From Opitutaceae bacterium (lineage in GTDB: Bacteria; Verrucomicrobiota; Verrucomicrobiia; Opitutales; Opitutaceae), in assembly GCA_030648295.1 (NCBI GenBank), contig JAUSID010000217.1, positions 62,001 to 126,000 of the forward strand: DNA of 64,000 nucleotides, in the 5' to 3' direction. Shown here one piece after another: positions 35,765 through 44,856 of this stretch (its first letter is position 1; the number at the start of each line of letters is the position of its first letter). Made by a program: the position numbers and the translations under genes. The notes below the pieces were generated by a model, which did not search any database, was not told where the DNA came from, and saw nothing but the letters and a program-made list of their open reading frames with translations.

Positions 35765-36592
35765 CTACTGATTCTTCCCGCGGTTCTGCTCGTAGATGGG
35801 CAGCACCTGCGGCATCAGCGCCTGGAGGTCGGCGATCCGCTTCTGATCCGGCGGATGAGTCGAGAGCAGTGCGGCCATCGACCCGCCGCCGCCGCTGTTT
35901 TTCTGCGCGACCATTTTCTGCCAGAATGAAATAGAGGCCCGTGGATCGTAACCCGCCCGTGCCGCATACATCGCACCCATCCGATCGGCTTCGCTCTCGT
36001 TGCCGCGCGAATGCGGCAGCACGCGGCCGAGCGTCGCGGCTCCGCCATAGGCGAGATCGAACAGCTGTCGTTTCTCCGCGTCCGTCTTCGCCTCCACCAC
36101 CGCGCCGCCGAGTTCCCCCAACCCCGCAAGCACCATCGCCTCGGACATCCGCTCGGCGCCATGCCGCGCCGTCACATGACCAATCTCGTGCCCAATGACG
36201 GTCGCGAGTTCGTCGTCGCTCGAGACCAGTTGCAGCAGCCCCGCATAAACGCCGACCTTTCCGCCGGGCAGCGCGAATGCGTTCACGTCTTTCGACTCGA
36301 ACACGACAAATTCCCACTTCGCGTCCGGTATCTCACTGCCGACGGCGCGCGCGATGCGCTGGCCGACGCGGCGGACACGTTCGTTGGCGGCCGGGTCGGC
36401 CGAGACTTTTTCCTTCTGTCGAATCTCCGTGAACGACTGCTCGCCGAGCGTCGTCTCCTGGCCCGCCGAAAGCAGCACGAGCGATTTCCGACCCGTGACC
36501 GGGTTCGTGTAACATGCCGCCAATGCGAGCAGCGCCGCGGCAAGTCCGGCGAGCTGAAGTCGCCGGCGCAATCGTAGAAGATGGGGGTGCAT
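35765..36592 (-). CDS. M48-family zinc metalloprotease lipoprotein
   Basis: A 275-residue periplasmic lipoprotein protease. The signal peptide ends in lipobox LALAAC (Cys27), followed by YTNPVTGRKSLVLLS, a leader typical of the BepA/LoiP-like M48C group. The zinc motif HEIGH is at 135-139 with the third ligand in NESEADRMGAMY. ALPGGKVGVYAGLL and LSTHPPDQKRI are conserved blocks. Homologues degrade or chaperone misassembled outer-membrane proteins. The Met at 36592 is followed by the charged signal N-region; upstream codons are not conserved. Confidence 0.92.
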   Translation of the reverse strand: MHPHLLRLRRRLQLAGLAAALLALAACYTNPVTGRKSLVLLSAGQETTLGEQSFTEIRQKEKVSADPAANERVRRVGQRIARAVGSEIPDAKWEFVVFESKDVNAFALPGGKVGVYAGLLQLVSSDDELATVIGHEIGHVTARHGAERMSEAMVLAGLGELGGAVVEAKTDAEKRQLFDLAYGGAATLGRVLPHSRGNESEADRMGAMYAARAGYDPRASISFWQKMVAQKNSGGGGSMAALLSTHPPDQKRIADLQALMPQVLPIYEQNRGKNQ

Positions 36593-36811
36593 GCTCGTTC
36601 GCTCCACCTGCGGACCGTTTTTGGAGCCGGAGGTTCGACAGATTTCCCCGGATGCCGGCAGAGTCAAACGCCACCGGGGCCGTTCCCGTCAACGTGCGAC
36701 GCCACAGCGCACCGCAGGCGACGGTTGCCCGCGCAGCGGATCCTGGCGAGGCGCCCTGGTGCAGCTGCTTTCCCACTGCTTCCACCGGAGAGCCCGTCAA
36801 CGGCGCATCGC

Positions 36812-38395
36812 TCAGTGCTTAAAGTGCCGGCTGCCGGTGAATACCATCGTCATGCCGCGCTCGTTCGCCGCCGCAATCACCTCGGCATCGCGTATTGCAC
36901 CACCGGGCTGAATCGCCGCGGTCGCGCCCGCATCGGCGGCCGCAATAAGTCCATCGGCAAAAGGAAACAGCGCCTCGCTCGCGACGACCGAACCGTGCAG
37001 GTCGAGCCCCGCCTCGCCGGCCTTCCAAACCGCGATGCGCGAGCTGTCGACCCGCGCCATCTGGCCGGCGCCGATCCCCAGCGTTTGCTCGCCGCGGCAG
37101 TAGACGATCGAGTTCGACTTCACGTGCTTCCCGATCTTCCAGCCGAACATCATCGCCGCCCATTCCTCCTTCGTCGGTTCGCGTTTCGTGACCACCTTGA
37201 ACTCGGCGACATTCCCGAGCGTGCGGTCGCGGTCCTGCACCAGCACGCCGCCGATCACCGACCGGATTTCCTGCAGGGCGCCGCTGCCCTCCAACCCTGA
37301 GCCCGTCGAAGGGCTGCCAGACGTCGCCACCATCAGCCGGAGGTTTTTCTTTTTCCCGAAAATCGCGAGCGCCTCATCGCTGAACCGCGGCGCGATGATC
37401 ACCTCGGTGAAAATCTCCGCGATCGCCGCCGCGAGCCGGCCATCGAGCGTCTGGTTGACAATGATGATGCCGCCAAACGGAGCCTGCCGGTCCGTCGCGT
37501 ACGCCTTTTCCCACGCCTCGAGCAGCGAGTCGGCGCTCGCGGCGCCACACGGATTGGTGTGCTTGAGAATCGCGACCGTCGGACGTTCGAATTCGCCGAT
37601 GAGGTACGTCGCGGCCGTGATATCCAGAATGTTGTTATACGACAGCTCCTTTCCCTGGAGCTGCCGGAAATGCTCGTGAAACGTGCCGTAAAGCGCCGCC
37701 TTCTGGTGCGGGTTTTCGCCGTAGCGCAGCGACTGCGCTTTTTTCCAGGACAGCGTCAGCGTGGCGGGAAACCCGCTCATCGCCTCGATGTCCGGCTCGG
37801 CCGCCTGTGCCTCGAGATAACGCGCAATCGCGGCATCGTAGCTTGCCGTCCGCTGGAAAACTTTCCGCGCCAGCCGGCGGCGCAACTCGGCCAGCTTTGC
37901 CGGTTCCCCTGCCTCCGCCGCGAACGCGGCCAGAACGGGTTGGTAGTCCGCCGGGTCGCAGACGACGGTGACGCTCTCGTGATTCTTCGCCGCACTCCGC
38001 AGCATGGAGGGGCCGCCGATGTCGATATTCTCGAGCGCCTCCTCGAAATGCGCGCCGGGTTTCGCCACGGTTTGCTCGAACGGATACAGGTTCACCACCA
38101 CCAGATCGATGAGCGCGATGCCGTTCTGCCGCGCCTGCGCCAGATGCTCCGGCTTGTCGCGGCGGCAAAGTAATCCGCCGTGGATTTTCGGATGCAGGGT
38201 CTTCACACGACCCTCCATGATTTCGGGGAAGCCGGTGTGCTGGCTCACCTCCGTGACCGGCAGGCCCTTTTCGGCAAGCATCCTCGCCGTGCCGCCGGTG
38301 GAGAGCAGCGTGTACCCGTGTACGCGGACCAGCGCGGTGGCGAATTCGAGAAGACCAGTTTTGTCCGAGACGGAAAGAAGCGCGAGTTTGCCCAT
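36812..38395 (-). CDS. purH: Bifunctional AICAR transformylase/IMP cyclohydrolase (with palindromic insert)
   Basis: A 527-residue enzyme for the last two steps of IMP synthesis. The N-terminal IMP cyclohydrolase has [24 protein letters not shown] and [15 protein letters not shown]. The C-terminal transformylase has [45 protein letters not shown] and [10 protein letters not shown]. All expected boxes are present. Between LRLM and IRSVIGG (residues about 357-372; bases about 37286-37320) is an extra Gly/Ser segment reading [16 protein letters not shown]. Its DNA is a palindrome (AGCCC-GTCGAA-GGGCT core). The insert keeps frame and falls at a surface-loop position in the domain. Confidence 0.96.
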   Translation of the reverse strand: MGKLALLSVSDKTGLLEFATALVRVHGYTLLSTGGTARMLAEKGLPVTEVSQHTGFPEIMEGRVKTLHPKIHGGLLCRRDKPEHLAQARQNGIALIDLVVVNLYPFEQTVAKPGAHFEEALENIDIGGPSMLRSAAKNHESVTVVCDPADYQPVLAAFAAEAGEPAKLAELRRRLARKVFQRTASYDAAIARYLEAQAAEPDIEAMSGFPATLTLSWKKAQSLRYGENPHQKAALYGTFHEHFRQLQGKELSYNNILDITAATYLIGEFERPTVAILKHTNPCGAASADSLLEAWEKAYATDRQAPFGGIIIVNQTLDGRLAAAIAEIFTEVIIAPRFSDEALAIFGKKKNLRLMVATSGSPSTGSGLEGSGALQEIRSVIGGVLVQDRDRTLGNVAEFKVVTKREPTKEEWAAMMFGWKIGKHVKSNSIVYCRGEQTLGIGAGQMARVDSSRIAVWKAGEAGLDLHGSVVASEALFPFADGLIAAADAGATAAIQPGGAIRDAEVIAAANERGMTMVFTGSRHFKH

Positions 38396-38407
38396 GTGGT
38401 GAAGAAG

Positions 38408-38538
38408 AGACCAGGGACTAGGGACCAGAGACTAGAGACCACAGGTCCACCGCACGCGATGACAAGAACCGAATCGTGGGAAGTATTCTTCGCCGCCCGG
38501 CAGTCGTGTGGCCCTTTGTCCCTAGTCCCTGGTCCCTC
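38408..38538. repeat. Inverted repeat GGGACTAGGGACCAGAGACT, family E
   Basis: ACCAGGGACTAGGGACCAGA and AGACTAGAGACC at 38408-38441 are mirrored by GTCCCTAGTCCCTGGTCCCT at 38517-38538, with a 75-base centre. It lies between the divergent purH and apaG genes. Confidence 0.8.
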
Positions 38539-38589
38539 ATCCCCCATCATCCCGCTTGCTGTGCGGACAAACCCGGGTCTCTTTCCGCC

Positions 38590-38973
38590 GTGTCTAGCTC
38601 GTCCGAACTCCCCGGTCTGACGGCCAGCCTCGACAAACTCTGCTATCACCACGGCGGAGCGAGCCTGCCGCCGGACAAACCGCATGCGTTCGTCTACTTC
38701 ATCACCATCCGGAACGGCTCGGATCGCGCCGTGACGCTGCTCGGGCGGAAATGGGTCGTCGTGCACAACGACGGCACGCGGCTGGTGATCGAAGGCGACA
38801 AAATCGTGGGCGAAACGCCGCACCTGGCTCCGGGCGAGCAATTCTCCTACAACAGCTATCACGTGACGGGGGTCGACGCCTCCGCGCACGGCAGCTTCCA
38901 TGGCGTCGACGAACTTGGGAACAAGGTCCACGTCATGCTCGCGCCCTTCGAGATGAACATTCCCCGCGGCTGA
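38590..38973 (+). CDS. apaG: ApaG domain protein
   Basis: A 127-residue ApaG (immunoglobulin-like fold) protein. It shows FVYFITIRNGSDRAVTLLGRKWVV, in two blocks: YFITIRNGS and LLGRKWVVVHNDG. It also has IVGETPHLAPGEQFSYNSY and GSFHGVDELGNKVHVMLAPF, ending PFEMNIPRG. The GTG at 38590 gives the usual family length; no ATG precedes it in a plausible position. Function is unknown in most bacteria. It may bind pyrophosphate or proteins. Confidence 0.9.
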   Translation: MSSSSELPGLTASLDKLCYHHGGASLPPDKPHAFVYFITIRNGSDRAVTLLGRKWVVVHNDGTRLVIEGDKIVGETPHLAPGEQFSYNSYHVTGVDASAHGSFHGVDELGNKVHVMLAPFEMNIPRG

Positions 38974-39025
38974 GCTTTTTGCTTCGCAAAAAGCTAGTCT
39001 TTAGGTTTTCGCCAAGCGAAAACCT
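38973..39025. repeat. Two adjacent perfect hairpins before the metallo-beta-lactamase gene, family J
   Basis: AGCTTTTTGC-TTC-GCAAAAAGCT occupies 38973-38995 and AGGTTTTCGC-CAA-GCGAAAACCT occupies 39003-39025. The second is the same as the hairpin at 21719-21742 except for its loop. They could end apaG transcription (the first overlaps the last base of its stop codon). The second stops five bases before the next start codon, so it occupies the ribosome-binding position. Confidence 0.8.
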
Positions 39026-39030
39026 TGTTC

Positions 39031-40389
39031 ATGAAGCTCACTGACTTGAACCGCGATGGTGGCATTGGTGCCAACTCGCTGTTCATCCAACTCGGCGACC
39101 TCAATATTCTCGTGGATTGCGGACTTAACCCGAAGCGGGTTGGTCGCGTCGCCGCGCCCGACACGACCCGGCTGCGCGGCGTAACGCTGGATTTGATTAT
39201 CATCACGCACTGCCACCTCGATCACATCGGGAGCCTGCCGGTGATCATGCGGGAGCAGCCGAATACGCCGGTGATCATGAGCACTTCCAGCCGGATGCTG
39301 ATCGAGCGGATGCTGCACAATTCGGCGAACGTCATGATGCGGCAGCGCGAGGAGGAGAACATCCCGGATTACCCGCTGTTCACCCACGAGGAGATCGATC
39401 GCTGTGCGCGCCGCCTGACCGGGCTGCCGTTCGGCCATGCGAAACATTTCCGGGGCGCAAAGGACGACATCGAGATCACCCTTCATGGCGCGGGGCATGT
39501 CGCCGGCGCCGTCGGGGTGGAAATCCGCCACAAGCACCGCCATATCTTTTTCACCGGTGACGTGCTGTTCGAGCCGCAGCGCACGCTCGCGCCCGCCAAG
39601 TTTCCCGCCGGGCATTTCGACACGCTGGTGATGGAAACCACCCGCGGCACCACCGAGCGGCCGCTGGGCAAGGAACGGGTGAACGAAGTCGGCCGGCTGA
39701 TCGCCAGCATCAACGACACCATCCAGCGAGGCGGCTCCGCGCTGATTCCGGTGTTCGCCCTTGGCCGGATGCAGGAGGTGTTCGCCATCCTGCACGATGC
39801 GCGGAAGTTCGGCCGGCTGGTCGACTGCCCAATCTATGCCTCGGGGCTCGGCGTCGATCTGGCGGATTACTACGACGAGATCACGCGAAAGACGCAGCAC
39901 GCGCAGTTCAATCGCTCGATCCTGAAGGACCTGCGGGTCAAGCCGACGCCGCGAAAAATCGCCCCCGGCGAAGATCGGCAGGAGAACGCGCTCTACGTCG
40001 TGAGCTCGGGCATGATGGTCGCGAACACGCCGAGTTACGCGCTGGCATCGGGCCTTGTCGGCCACGCGCGCAACACGATCGCGTTCGTCGGTTATTGCGA
40101 CCCGGAAACGCCCGGCGGACAGTTGCTCGCCACGAAACCCGGTGACGATTTCCTCTTCGCCGCCGCCAATGTGAAGGTGAAAATCAAGGCGCGCATCGAG
40201 CGCTTCGAGATGAGCGGCCACGCCGATCGCGAGGAACTGGTGGAATTCGCCGTGCAAACCGGCGCGCGCAGCATCGTCCTGACGCACGGTGATCCGCCGG
40301 CGCGCGCGTGGTTCCTGGAGCAGCTCACGCAAAAGCTGCCATCCGCGCAGGTACTCGATCCGGTCCCTTTGCAGACGTATCAGGTGTAG
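39031..40389 (+). CDS. Beta-CASP metallo-beta-lactamase-fold nuclease (CPSF/KH-less type)
   Basis: A 452-residue protein. The metallo-beta-lactamase motifs are IIITHCHLDHIGSLP (motif 2), HGAGHVAGAVG (motif 3) and FFTGDV (motif 4). The beta-CASP part has ALIPVFALGRMQEVF, YVVSSGMMVA and FEMSGHADREELVEF, which give the C-terminal His ligands, then IVLTHGDPPAR. This composition matches RNA or DNA processing exonucleases of the YSH1/CPSF73 group. ATG39031 follows a perfect hairpin by five bases and has no ribosome-binding site. The second related enzyme in the window is the N-terminal part of the ligase fusion. Confidence 0.92.
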   Translation: MKLTDLNRDGGIGANSLFIQLGDLNILVDCGLNPKRVGRVAAPDTTRLRGVTLDLIIITHCHLDHIGSLPVIMREQPNTPVIMSTSSRMLIERMLHNSANVMMRQREEENIPDYPLFTHEEIDRCARRLTGLPFGHAKHFRGAKDDIEITLHGAGHVAGAVGVEIRHKHRHIFFTGDVLFEPQRTLAPAKFPAGHFDTLVMETTRGTTERPLGKERVNEVGRLIASINDTIQRGGSALIPVFALGRMQEVFAILHDARKFGRLVDCPIYASGLGVDLADYYDEITRKTQHAQFNRSILKDLRVKPTPRKIAPGEDRQENALYVVSSGMMVANTPSYALASGLVGHARNTIAFVGYCDPETPGGQLLATKPGDDFLFAAANVKVKIKARIERFEMSGHADREELVEFAVQTGARSIVLTHGDPPARAWFLEQLTQKLPSAQVLDPVPLQTYQV

Positions 40390-40797
40390 CACCCTGGGAG
40401 CGCGGGCGTCTCGCCCGCACCGCGTCGAAGCTGCCACCGCTGAGATTCGCCGCCGGAAATGGCGATTGGGCAGCAGCGCTCCACCGTGGCGGCTCTTATC
40501 GTTCTCGTTCTCTTTCTCTTAATCTTTCTCTTCGTCCTCGCCTGCCGCCGGCGCCGCGGCGGGAGAACGAGAACGATTACGAGAACGATTCAGGCGCAGT
40601 CGGCCGAGTTCACCTCCGCTGCTTGCGAGTGGCTGCGGCATCCTTGCCGCAGATCCTGTGGATGTACGGTCGCCGCTCACCAACTGCGGCTGGAAGCCGC
40701 AGCCACCTCCGATCCGATCGAAACGACGAGCTCCGTTCTCGTTCCTCATTCGAGAACGAACTGAATCGTATTTCCGCCCGATACGCTGCAGTTCCGG
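40390..40797. repeat. Gene-free stretch made of several palindromic repeats
   Basis: A family A palindrome lies at 40394-40419. TCGTTCTCGTTCTCTTTCTC-type text at 40500-40540 is mirrored by AGAACGAGAACGATTACGAG and AGAACGATTC at 40562-40590 and again by GTTCTCGTTCCTCATTCG and AGAACGAAC near 40734-40762. A family H arm GTGGCTGCGGC...GCCGCAG at 40628-40652 is mirrored at 40682-40708. No gene is seen here. Confidence 0.75.
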
Positions 40798-41610
40798 CTA
40801 CCGCGCCGCCGGCAACTTCATCAGCTCGCCCAGCCGTTCACACATCGCCGGACTCCCAGCCACGTAGATGATCGGACCCATTCTCAAATTGAACACCCGC
40901 AGTGGCAGCTGCTCGCCATTCAGGAAACGTACTTCGCCGCCCGCCGCGCGCACCAGCGGAATCGCCGCCGCGAGATCCCATATCTTCACGTTGTAGTCGA
41001 CGCAGCCGTCCAGGATTCCAGCCGCGACATACGCGAGGTGCAGGGTCGCACTGCCGAGCCCGCGGATCTTGAAATTCGAAACCACCCCCGTCGCCAGCGG
41101 CATCAGCGACTTGTCGAACGGGCTGTGGAATCCAATAAGCGTTTCGCGCGTGACCGCCGCGGTGCTGACGCGCGTCGCCCGCTCGCCGTCATGCACGCCG
41201 AATCCGGGCCCGCCATGCATGAGCGTGCGGCGGCTGTGGTCATAAATGACGCCATACACCGGCTCGCCATTTTCGCAGAGCGCCAGGCTGATCGCGCAGT
41301 GGGGAATCCCGAGCGCGAAGTTATTCGTGCCATCGATCGGATCGAGCACCCAGGAGTACCCGGCCCGCACGGGAATGGGCGCCGAGGTGTCGATGAGTTC
41401 CTCGCTGAAAAACTGGTCGGCGCCGAACTGCCTCTCGAGGTCGCGAAAAATTCCCTCGGAGATCGCGACATCAACCGCCGTCACCCGCGTGCCGTCGTGT
41501 TTCCACTTGCTCTCCGCACGGCCAAATTCCCTGTGCAACAAATCCGCCTGCGCCAGCACGGACCGCTTGGCAGCTTCAATCCGGCTCTGGAGGTCAGGCG
41601 ACAACGACAT
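40798..41610 (-). CDS. Inositol monophosphatase-family phosphatase
   Basis: A 270-residue Mg-dependent, Li-sensitive phosphatase-fold enzyme. It has the metal site residues in VTAVDVAISE, FFSEELID, VLDPIDGTNNFALGIP and NVKIWDLAAAIPLVRAAGGE. The order and spacing fit the family (D..D loop DPIDGTNNF and WD...G). Members hydrolyse inositol phosphate, histidinol phosphate, PAP or fructose bisphosphate; the sequence does not say which. It stands alone, between repeat-rich gaps. Confidence 0.92.
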   Translation of the reverse strand: MSLSPDLQSRIEAAKRSVLAQADLLHREFGRAESKWKHDGTRVTAVDVAISEGIFRDLERQFGADQFFSEELIDTSAPIPVRAGYSWVLDPIDGTNNFALGIPHCAISLALCENGEPVYGVIYDHSRRTLMHGGPGFGVHDGERATRVSTAAVTRETLIGFHSPFDKSLMPLATGVVSNFKIRGLGSATLHLAYVAAGILDGCVDYNVKIWDLAAAIPLVRAAGGEVRFLNGEQLPLRVFNLRMGPIIYVAGSPAMCERLGELMKLPAAR

Positions 41611-42029
41611 GATCGCCCGCGAATGGACGCGAATCGCCGCGAATGACCAATCAAAAACCGCTTAACCGCGAATGGACGCGAATGAACGCGAATCAAAACC
41701 AATCACGAGCGGCTGGAACACACAGATGAACTTTCCCCTTTGTCATGCTGAGCGTAGCGAAGCATCCAGTGGCGCGGCCGGTTGCGGGCGTGGTGCTGGA
41801 TTTTTCCCATGTGCTCGACTCAGGGTCAGAATGACAAACAACGACGTTCATTGGCAGCGAAGCGAAGGATCAGCAGCGCGTCCGCAGTCGTCCATCCGGT
41901 TGGATCCTTCACTTCGCTCAGGATGATACGCACCAACCTGAAAACGAATCGTGCCCTTCCTCCATTCGCGTTCATTCGCGTCCATTCGCGGTTAACCTCC
42001 GCGTCTTTTTCGCATCCCTTCGCGATTGC
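41611..42029. repeat. Gene-free stretch with repeat families B and G
   Basis: Family B copies lie at 41617-41645 and 41663-41694 (AACCGCGAATGGACGCGAAT type), with an inverted copy at 41963-41995 (ATTCGCGTCCATTCGCGGTT). Inside them, family G has TTGTCATGCTGAGCGTAGCG at 41740-41769 and the inverse TGGATCCTTCACTTCGCTCA with GGATGAT at 41901-41929. The nested order B-G-G'-B' makes the whole gap one large inverted structure. No gene is seen. Confidence 0.75.
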
Positions 42030-42599
42030 TTACTCGTAGTCGTACAGATTCGGGTCCCGACGTGGCGCGGTTCGCCTCACCTTGAACCGGTGCTTGGGCT
42101 CCTTCGGGTCGGCCGGTGGCGCGCCCTCGCCACCCATGCCTTCGCCATACGGGTCGTCCATTCCGCCCGCGCCCTCCTCGCCGCCGCCAAGTTGTTCCTC
42201 GAGCGAATCGGGATCGGCGCCCTCCTCCAGCTTGCGCACGACCTCCTCCATCTCACCGTCGATTCTCTCGCCCGTGAGTTCGGACATCCGCCGCATCATC
42301 CGCGCCATCGCCTTCGGATCGTTTTCGTCGATGCTCGAGAACTCCTTTTCCATCGCGCCCATCGCCGCCTCCATCCGCGCGTCCTCCGTGGGATCCGCGC
42401 CCGCGCCGGCATCCGGTTTCTTTTCGGCTGATTCATCCTTCGCGCCTCCGCTGGTGATGGCGAAGGCCGACACCACCTTCCGCATGCGAAACGACGCGTG
42501 GGCGGGACATTTCGGGACCGACTGACCCTGCGCCAGCGTCTTCGCGTAGAACTGGTAGATCGTGTGATTGTCCGGGCAGTAATACTCGTAGATAGGCAT
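42030..42599 (-). CDS. FmdB-type zinc-ribbon protein with acidic tail
   Basis: A 189-residue protein that starts MPIYEYYCPDNHTIYQFYAK, like FmdB regulators. The ribbon is Cys8-x3-His12 and Cys-x2-His (PKCPAH), so His replaces the second Cys of each knuckle. The rest is an acidic, low-complexity region (KKPDAGAGADPTEDARMEAA; EEQLGGGEEGAGGMDDPYGE) with a helical MARMMRRMSELTGERIDGEM in the middle, and a basic C-terminus. Function is unknown. The close upstream neighbour on the same strand is dinB, which ends 12 bases away, so they may be co-transcribed. Confidence 0.75.
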   Translation of the reverse strand: MPIYEYYCPDNHTIYQFYAKTLAQGQSVPKCPAHASFRMRKVVSAFAITSGGAKDESAEKKPDAGAGADPTEDARMEAAMGAMEKEFSSIDENDPKAMARMMRRMSELTGERIDGEMEEVVRKLEEGADPDSLEEQLGGGEEGAGGMDDPYGEGMGGEGAPPADPKEPKHRFKVRRTAPRRDPNLYDYE

Positions 42600-42610
42600 C
42601 GCGACCGGAA

Positions 42611-43795
42611 TTAGGAAGGTCTTGGCCGTTTGGCAAGCTGGTGCCCGTGCCGGACGACGGCGGAGCGACCACCCTCGTTCAACTTGTCCAGGACGCTGGC
42701 CAGGCGCCGGCGCTTTTCCTCTTCTTCGGCAAACATCTCCAGCTGAACCCCGCCCTCCTCCACCCCCGAGAATCGCACACTGATCAGCCGCAGCGGCCGG
42801 CGTTTAGTCCATGCGGCCCGAAGCAGCGGCGCCACCAGCGGGTAAAACGGCGCCTCCAGATCCGTGGCTGTATCCAAAGTTCGCGCATGCGATTCCTGGC
42901 TGAAATCCGGATACCGAATCTTGACGGTCATGGTGCGCACGCGTTTGCCATCGCCGCGGATGGCCGGAAGCAGTTCGTCAATCATCCGCTTGGCCACCCG
43001 CTCAATCTCGCCAAAGTCGCTGATGTCGCGACCGAACGTCTCCTGCTGCGAATAACTCTTCGCGTCGTCGTGCTCCGTCTCGACCGGACGGTCGTCCTCG
43101 CCGCGCGCGATCGCGGTCATGTCGCGCCAGCCATCGCCGAAGATTGCCTGCAACTCGCGTTCGTTCCGCTCGAGCACGTCGCGCACCAGCCGGATGCCGT
43201 GACGCTGCACCAGCGTTTCCTCGGTCTTCGGCCCCACTCCGGGCAGCTTGCCGACCGGCAGCGGTGCCAGGAATTCCGCCTCCGTGCCGGGCGGCACGAC
43301 GACGAACCCCCGCGGCTTGCGCAGTTTCGACGCGATTTGCGCCACGAGTTTGTTGATCGCCAGGCCGAACGAAACCGGGATCTGCAGTTCGTCCCAAATC
43401 CGCTGCTGGAGCGCGTGCACCTTGCGCTCGAGTTCGGCGACGTCTTTGAACCCGCAGGGCCCGAGGTCCAAATAACCCTCGTCGATCGAGTTGCGCTGCA
43501 CGATGGGCGTCAGTGTCTCGCACACGTCGAACATCTGCCGCGAGACCTTGCTATAGAGGCCGGAGGTATGCGGCAGCATGATGAGGTCGGGGCAGACCTT
43601 CAGGGCACGCTGCGTCGGCATCGGCGTATACACGCCGCACGCTCGTGCTTCGTAGCTGGCCGACGAAATGATGCCGCGCTCTCGGCCGCCGACGGCGCAT
43701 TTCGTGCCACGCAACTCGGGCTTGAGCGCGAGCTCGCACGACACGAAAAATGCGTCGGCGTCGAGATGTGCGATATGGGGAAGAACTTGCGGCAC
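42611..43795 (-). CDS. dinB: DNA polymerase IV (Y-family)
   Basis: A 394-residue translesion polymerase. The catalytic motifs are HIAHLDADAFFVSCE (first Asp), SIDEGYLDLG (Asp-Glu pair, with the usual S.DE) and ASYEARACGVYTPMPTQRA. A helix-hairpin-helix follows at LPGVGPKTEETLVQ. The little-finger domain has TFGRDISDFGEIERVAKR. Its C-terminus ends without an obvious beta-clamp motif; LEMFAEEEEK (near residue 355) may be one. No ATG is placed well; GTG43795 (or TTG43801) gives the family N-terminus. Low-fidelity lesion bypass under DNA damage is expected. Confidence 0.93.
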   Translation of the reverse strand: MPQVLPHIAHLDADAFFVSCELALKPELRGTKCAVGGRERGIISSASYEARACGVYTPMPTQRALKVCPDLIMLPHTSGLYSKVSRQMFDVCETLTPIVQRNSIDEGYLDLGPCGFKDVAELERKVHALQQRIWDELQIPVSFGLAINKLVAQIASKLRKPRGFVVVPPGTEAEFLAPLPVGKLPGVGPKTEETLVQRHGIRLVRDVLERNERELQAIFGDGWRDMTAIARGEDDRPVETEHDDAKSYSQQETFGRDISDFGEIERVAKRMIDELLPAIRGDGKRVRTMTVKIRYPDFSQESHARTLDTATDLEAPFYPLVAPLLRAAWTKRRPLRLISVRFSGVEEGGVQLEMFAEEEEKRRRLASVLDKLNEGGRSAVVRHGHQLAKRPRPS

Positions 43796-43995
43796 GTTCA
43801 AAGCACGGGGCAGTGCATGCTCAACGCGGTGTGGCCCTTGTCCGCAACGGGCCGGCGGTTTCGTTGCCCGGTGGCTCGCCCAGCGAGACGCTCTCCGGCG
43901 CAAACGTATTTGAAATTTACACTCGTATTCATCCGAGATGGTGCTTCGCTTGCGTTCGCGAGTACCGCTTTCATGTCTGTCCCCAGTCTTCCCTG

Positions 43996-44073
43996 ATGCT
44001 CCTGATTGCGATTTTTTGCGTCATCATCCTGCTGATGTGCTTTGTGTGCTATAGCGGCGAGGGCAAAAGCTGA
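43996..44073 (+). CDS. Small hydrophobic ORF upstream of yebC
   Basis: A 25-codon frame reading MLLIAIFCVIILLMCFVCYS and then GEGKS. It would be a single transmembrane peptide with a short hydrophilic tail. It sits 51 bases before yebC on the same strand. Its composition differs from neighbouring out-of-frame text, which supports coding, but there is no clear ribosome-binding site. Confidence 0.35.
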   Translation: MLLIAIFCVIILLMCFVCYSGEGKS

Positions 44074-44124
44074 CGGGCTGAATTCGACATTGCCCGGCCA
44101 CGGTGTGGTCGCAATCTCGCGCGC

Positions 44125-44856
44125 ATGGGACGTCAATGGCTCCACGCGAAACGTGCGATCGTCAACCTGAAGAAAGGCCAGGTTGTCCAGAAGCTCGTCA
44201 AGGAAATCACCGTCGCCGCCAAGCTTGGCGGGGCGGATATCGATGCGAATGCGCGGCTTTACGCCGCGGTGGAAAAAGCGAAAAAGGCGAGCGTCACGCG
44301 TGACGTCATCCAGCGCGCGATCAACAAGGGCGGCGGGGTCGGCGGCGACAGCTCCGCGCTCGAGCACGTGGTGTATGAAGGTTACGCGCCGCACAAGGTC
44401 CCGGTAATCGTCGAGGTGATGACAGACAACCACAACCGCACGGCGGGCGACCTGCGCGTGCTGTTCAAGAAGGGCCAGCTCGCCGGAGCGGGCAGCAACA
44501 AGTTTCTCTTCGACCACCCCGGGATCGTCGAGGCGCATCATCCCGATCCGGCATCAGACTTGGAGGCGGCCGCGATCGAGGCGGGAGCGAACGAGTTCGA
44601 GCCGCTGAGCTCGGAACAAAACGATGACATCCCCGCCGGGCATGCGGCCGCGCGATTCCTCACCGACCGCACGGGCGTGCACGCCGCAGTCACGTGGTTG
44701 AAGAACAACGGCTGGAGCGTGATCACCGCGGAACTCGGGTACGTCGCCAAAATGTATCCGACGCTGGATGAGACACAGCGCGCCGAGGTCGGCGAATTTC
44801 TCCAGGCGATCGACGAACACGAGGACGTCCAGCGCGTTTGGGCCGCGGTGAAGTAG
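44125..44856 (+). CDS. yebC: YebC/PmpR-family protein
   Basis: A 243-residue three-domain protein that starts MGRQWLHAKRAIVNLKKGQV. It contains KLVKEITVAAKLGGADIDAN, VTRDVIQRAINKG, HVVYEGYAPHKVPVIVE, MTDNHNRTAGDLRVLFKKG and the acidic C-terminal EVGEFLQAIDEHEDVQRVWA. All are diagnostic of YebC/TACO1. It was long named a transcriptional regulator; homologues help ribosomes translate proline stretches. Complete and of usual length. Confidence 0.95.
   Translation: MGRQWLHAKRAIVNLKKGQVVQKLVKEITVAAKLGGADIDANARLYAAVEKAKKASVTRDVIQRAINKGGGVGGDSSALEHVVYEGYAPHKVPVIVEVMTDNHNRTAGDLRVLFKKGQLAGAGSNKFLFDHPGIVEAHHPDPASDLEAAAIEAGANEFEPLSSEQNDDIPAGHAAARFLTDRTGVHAAVTWLKNNGWSVITAELGYVAKMYPTLDETQRAEVGEFLQAIDEHEDVQRVWAAVK

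Noticed and set aside
39025-39030. TTG at 39025 as the start of the beta-CASP nuclease
   Set aside because: It lies at the last base of the hairpin and adds only two residues before the ATG at 39031, which fits the family N-terminus better.
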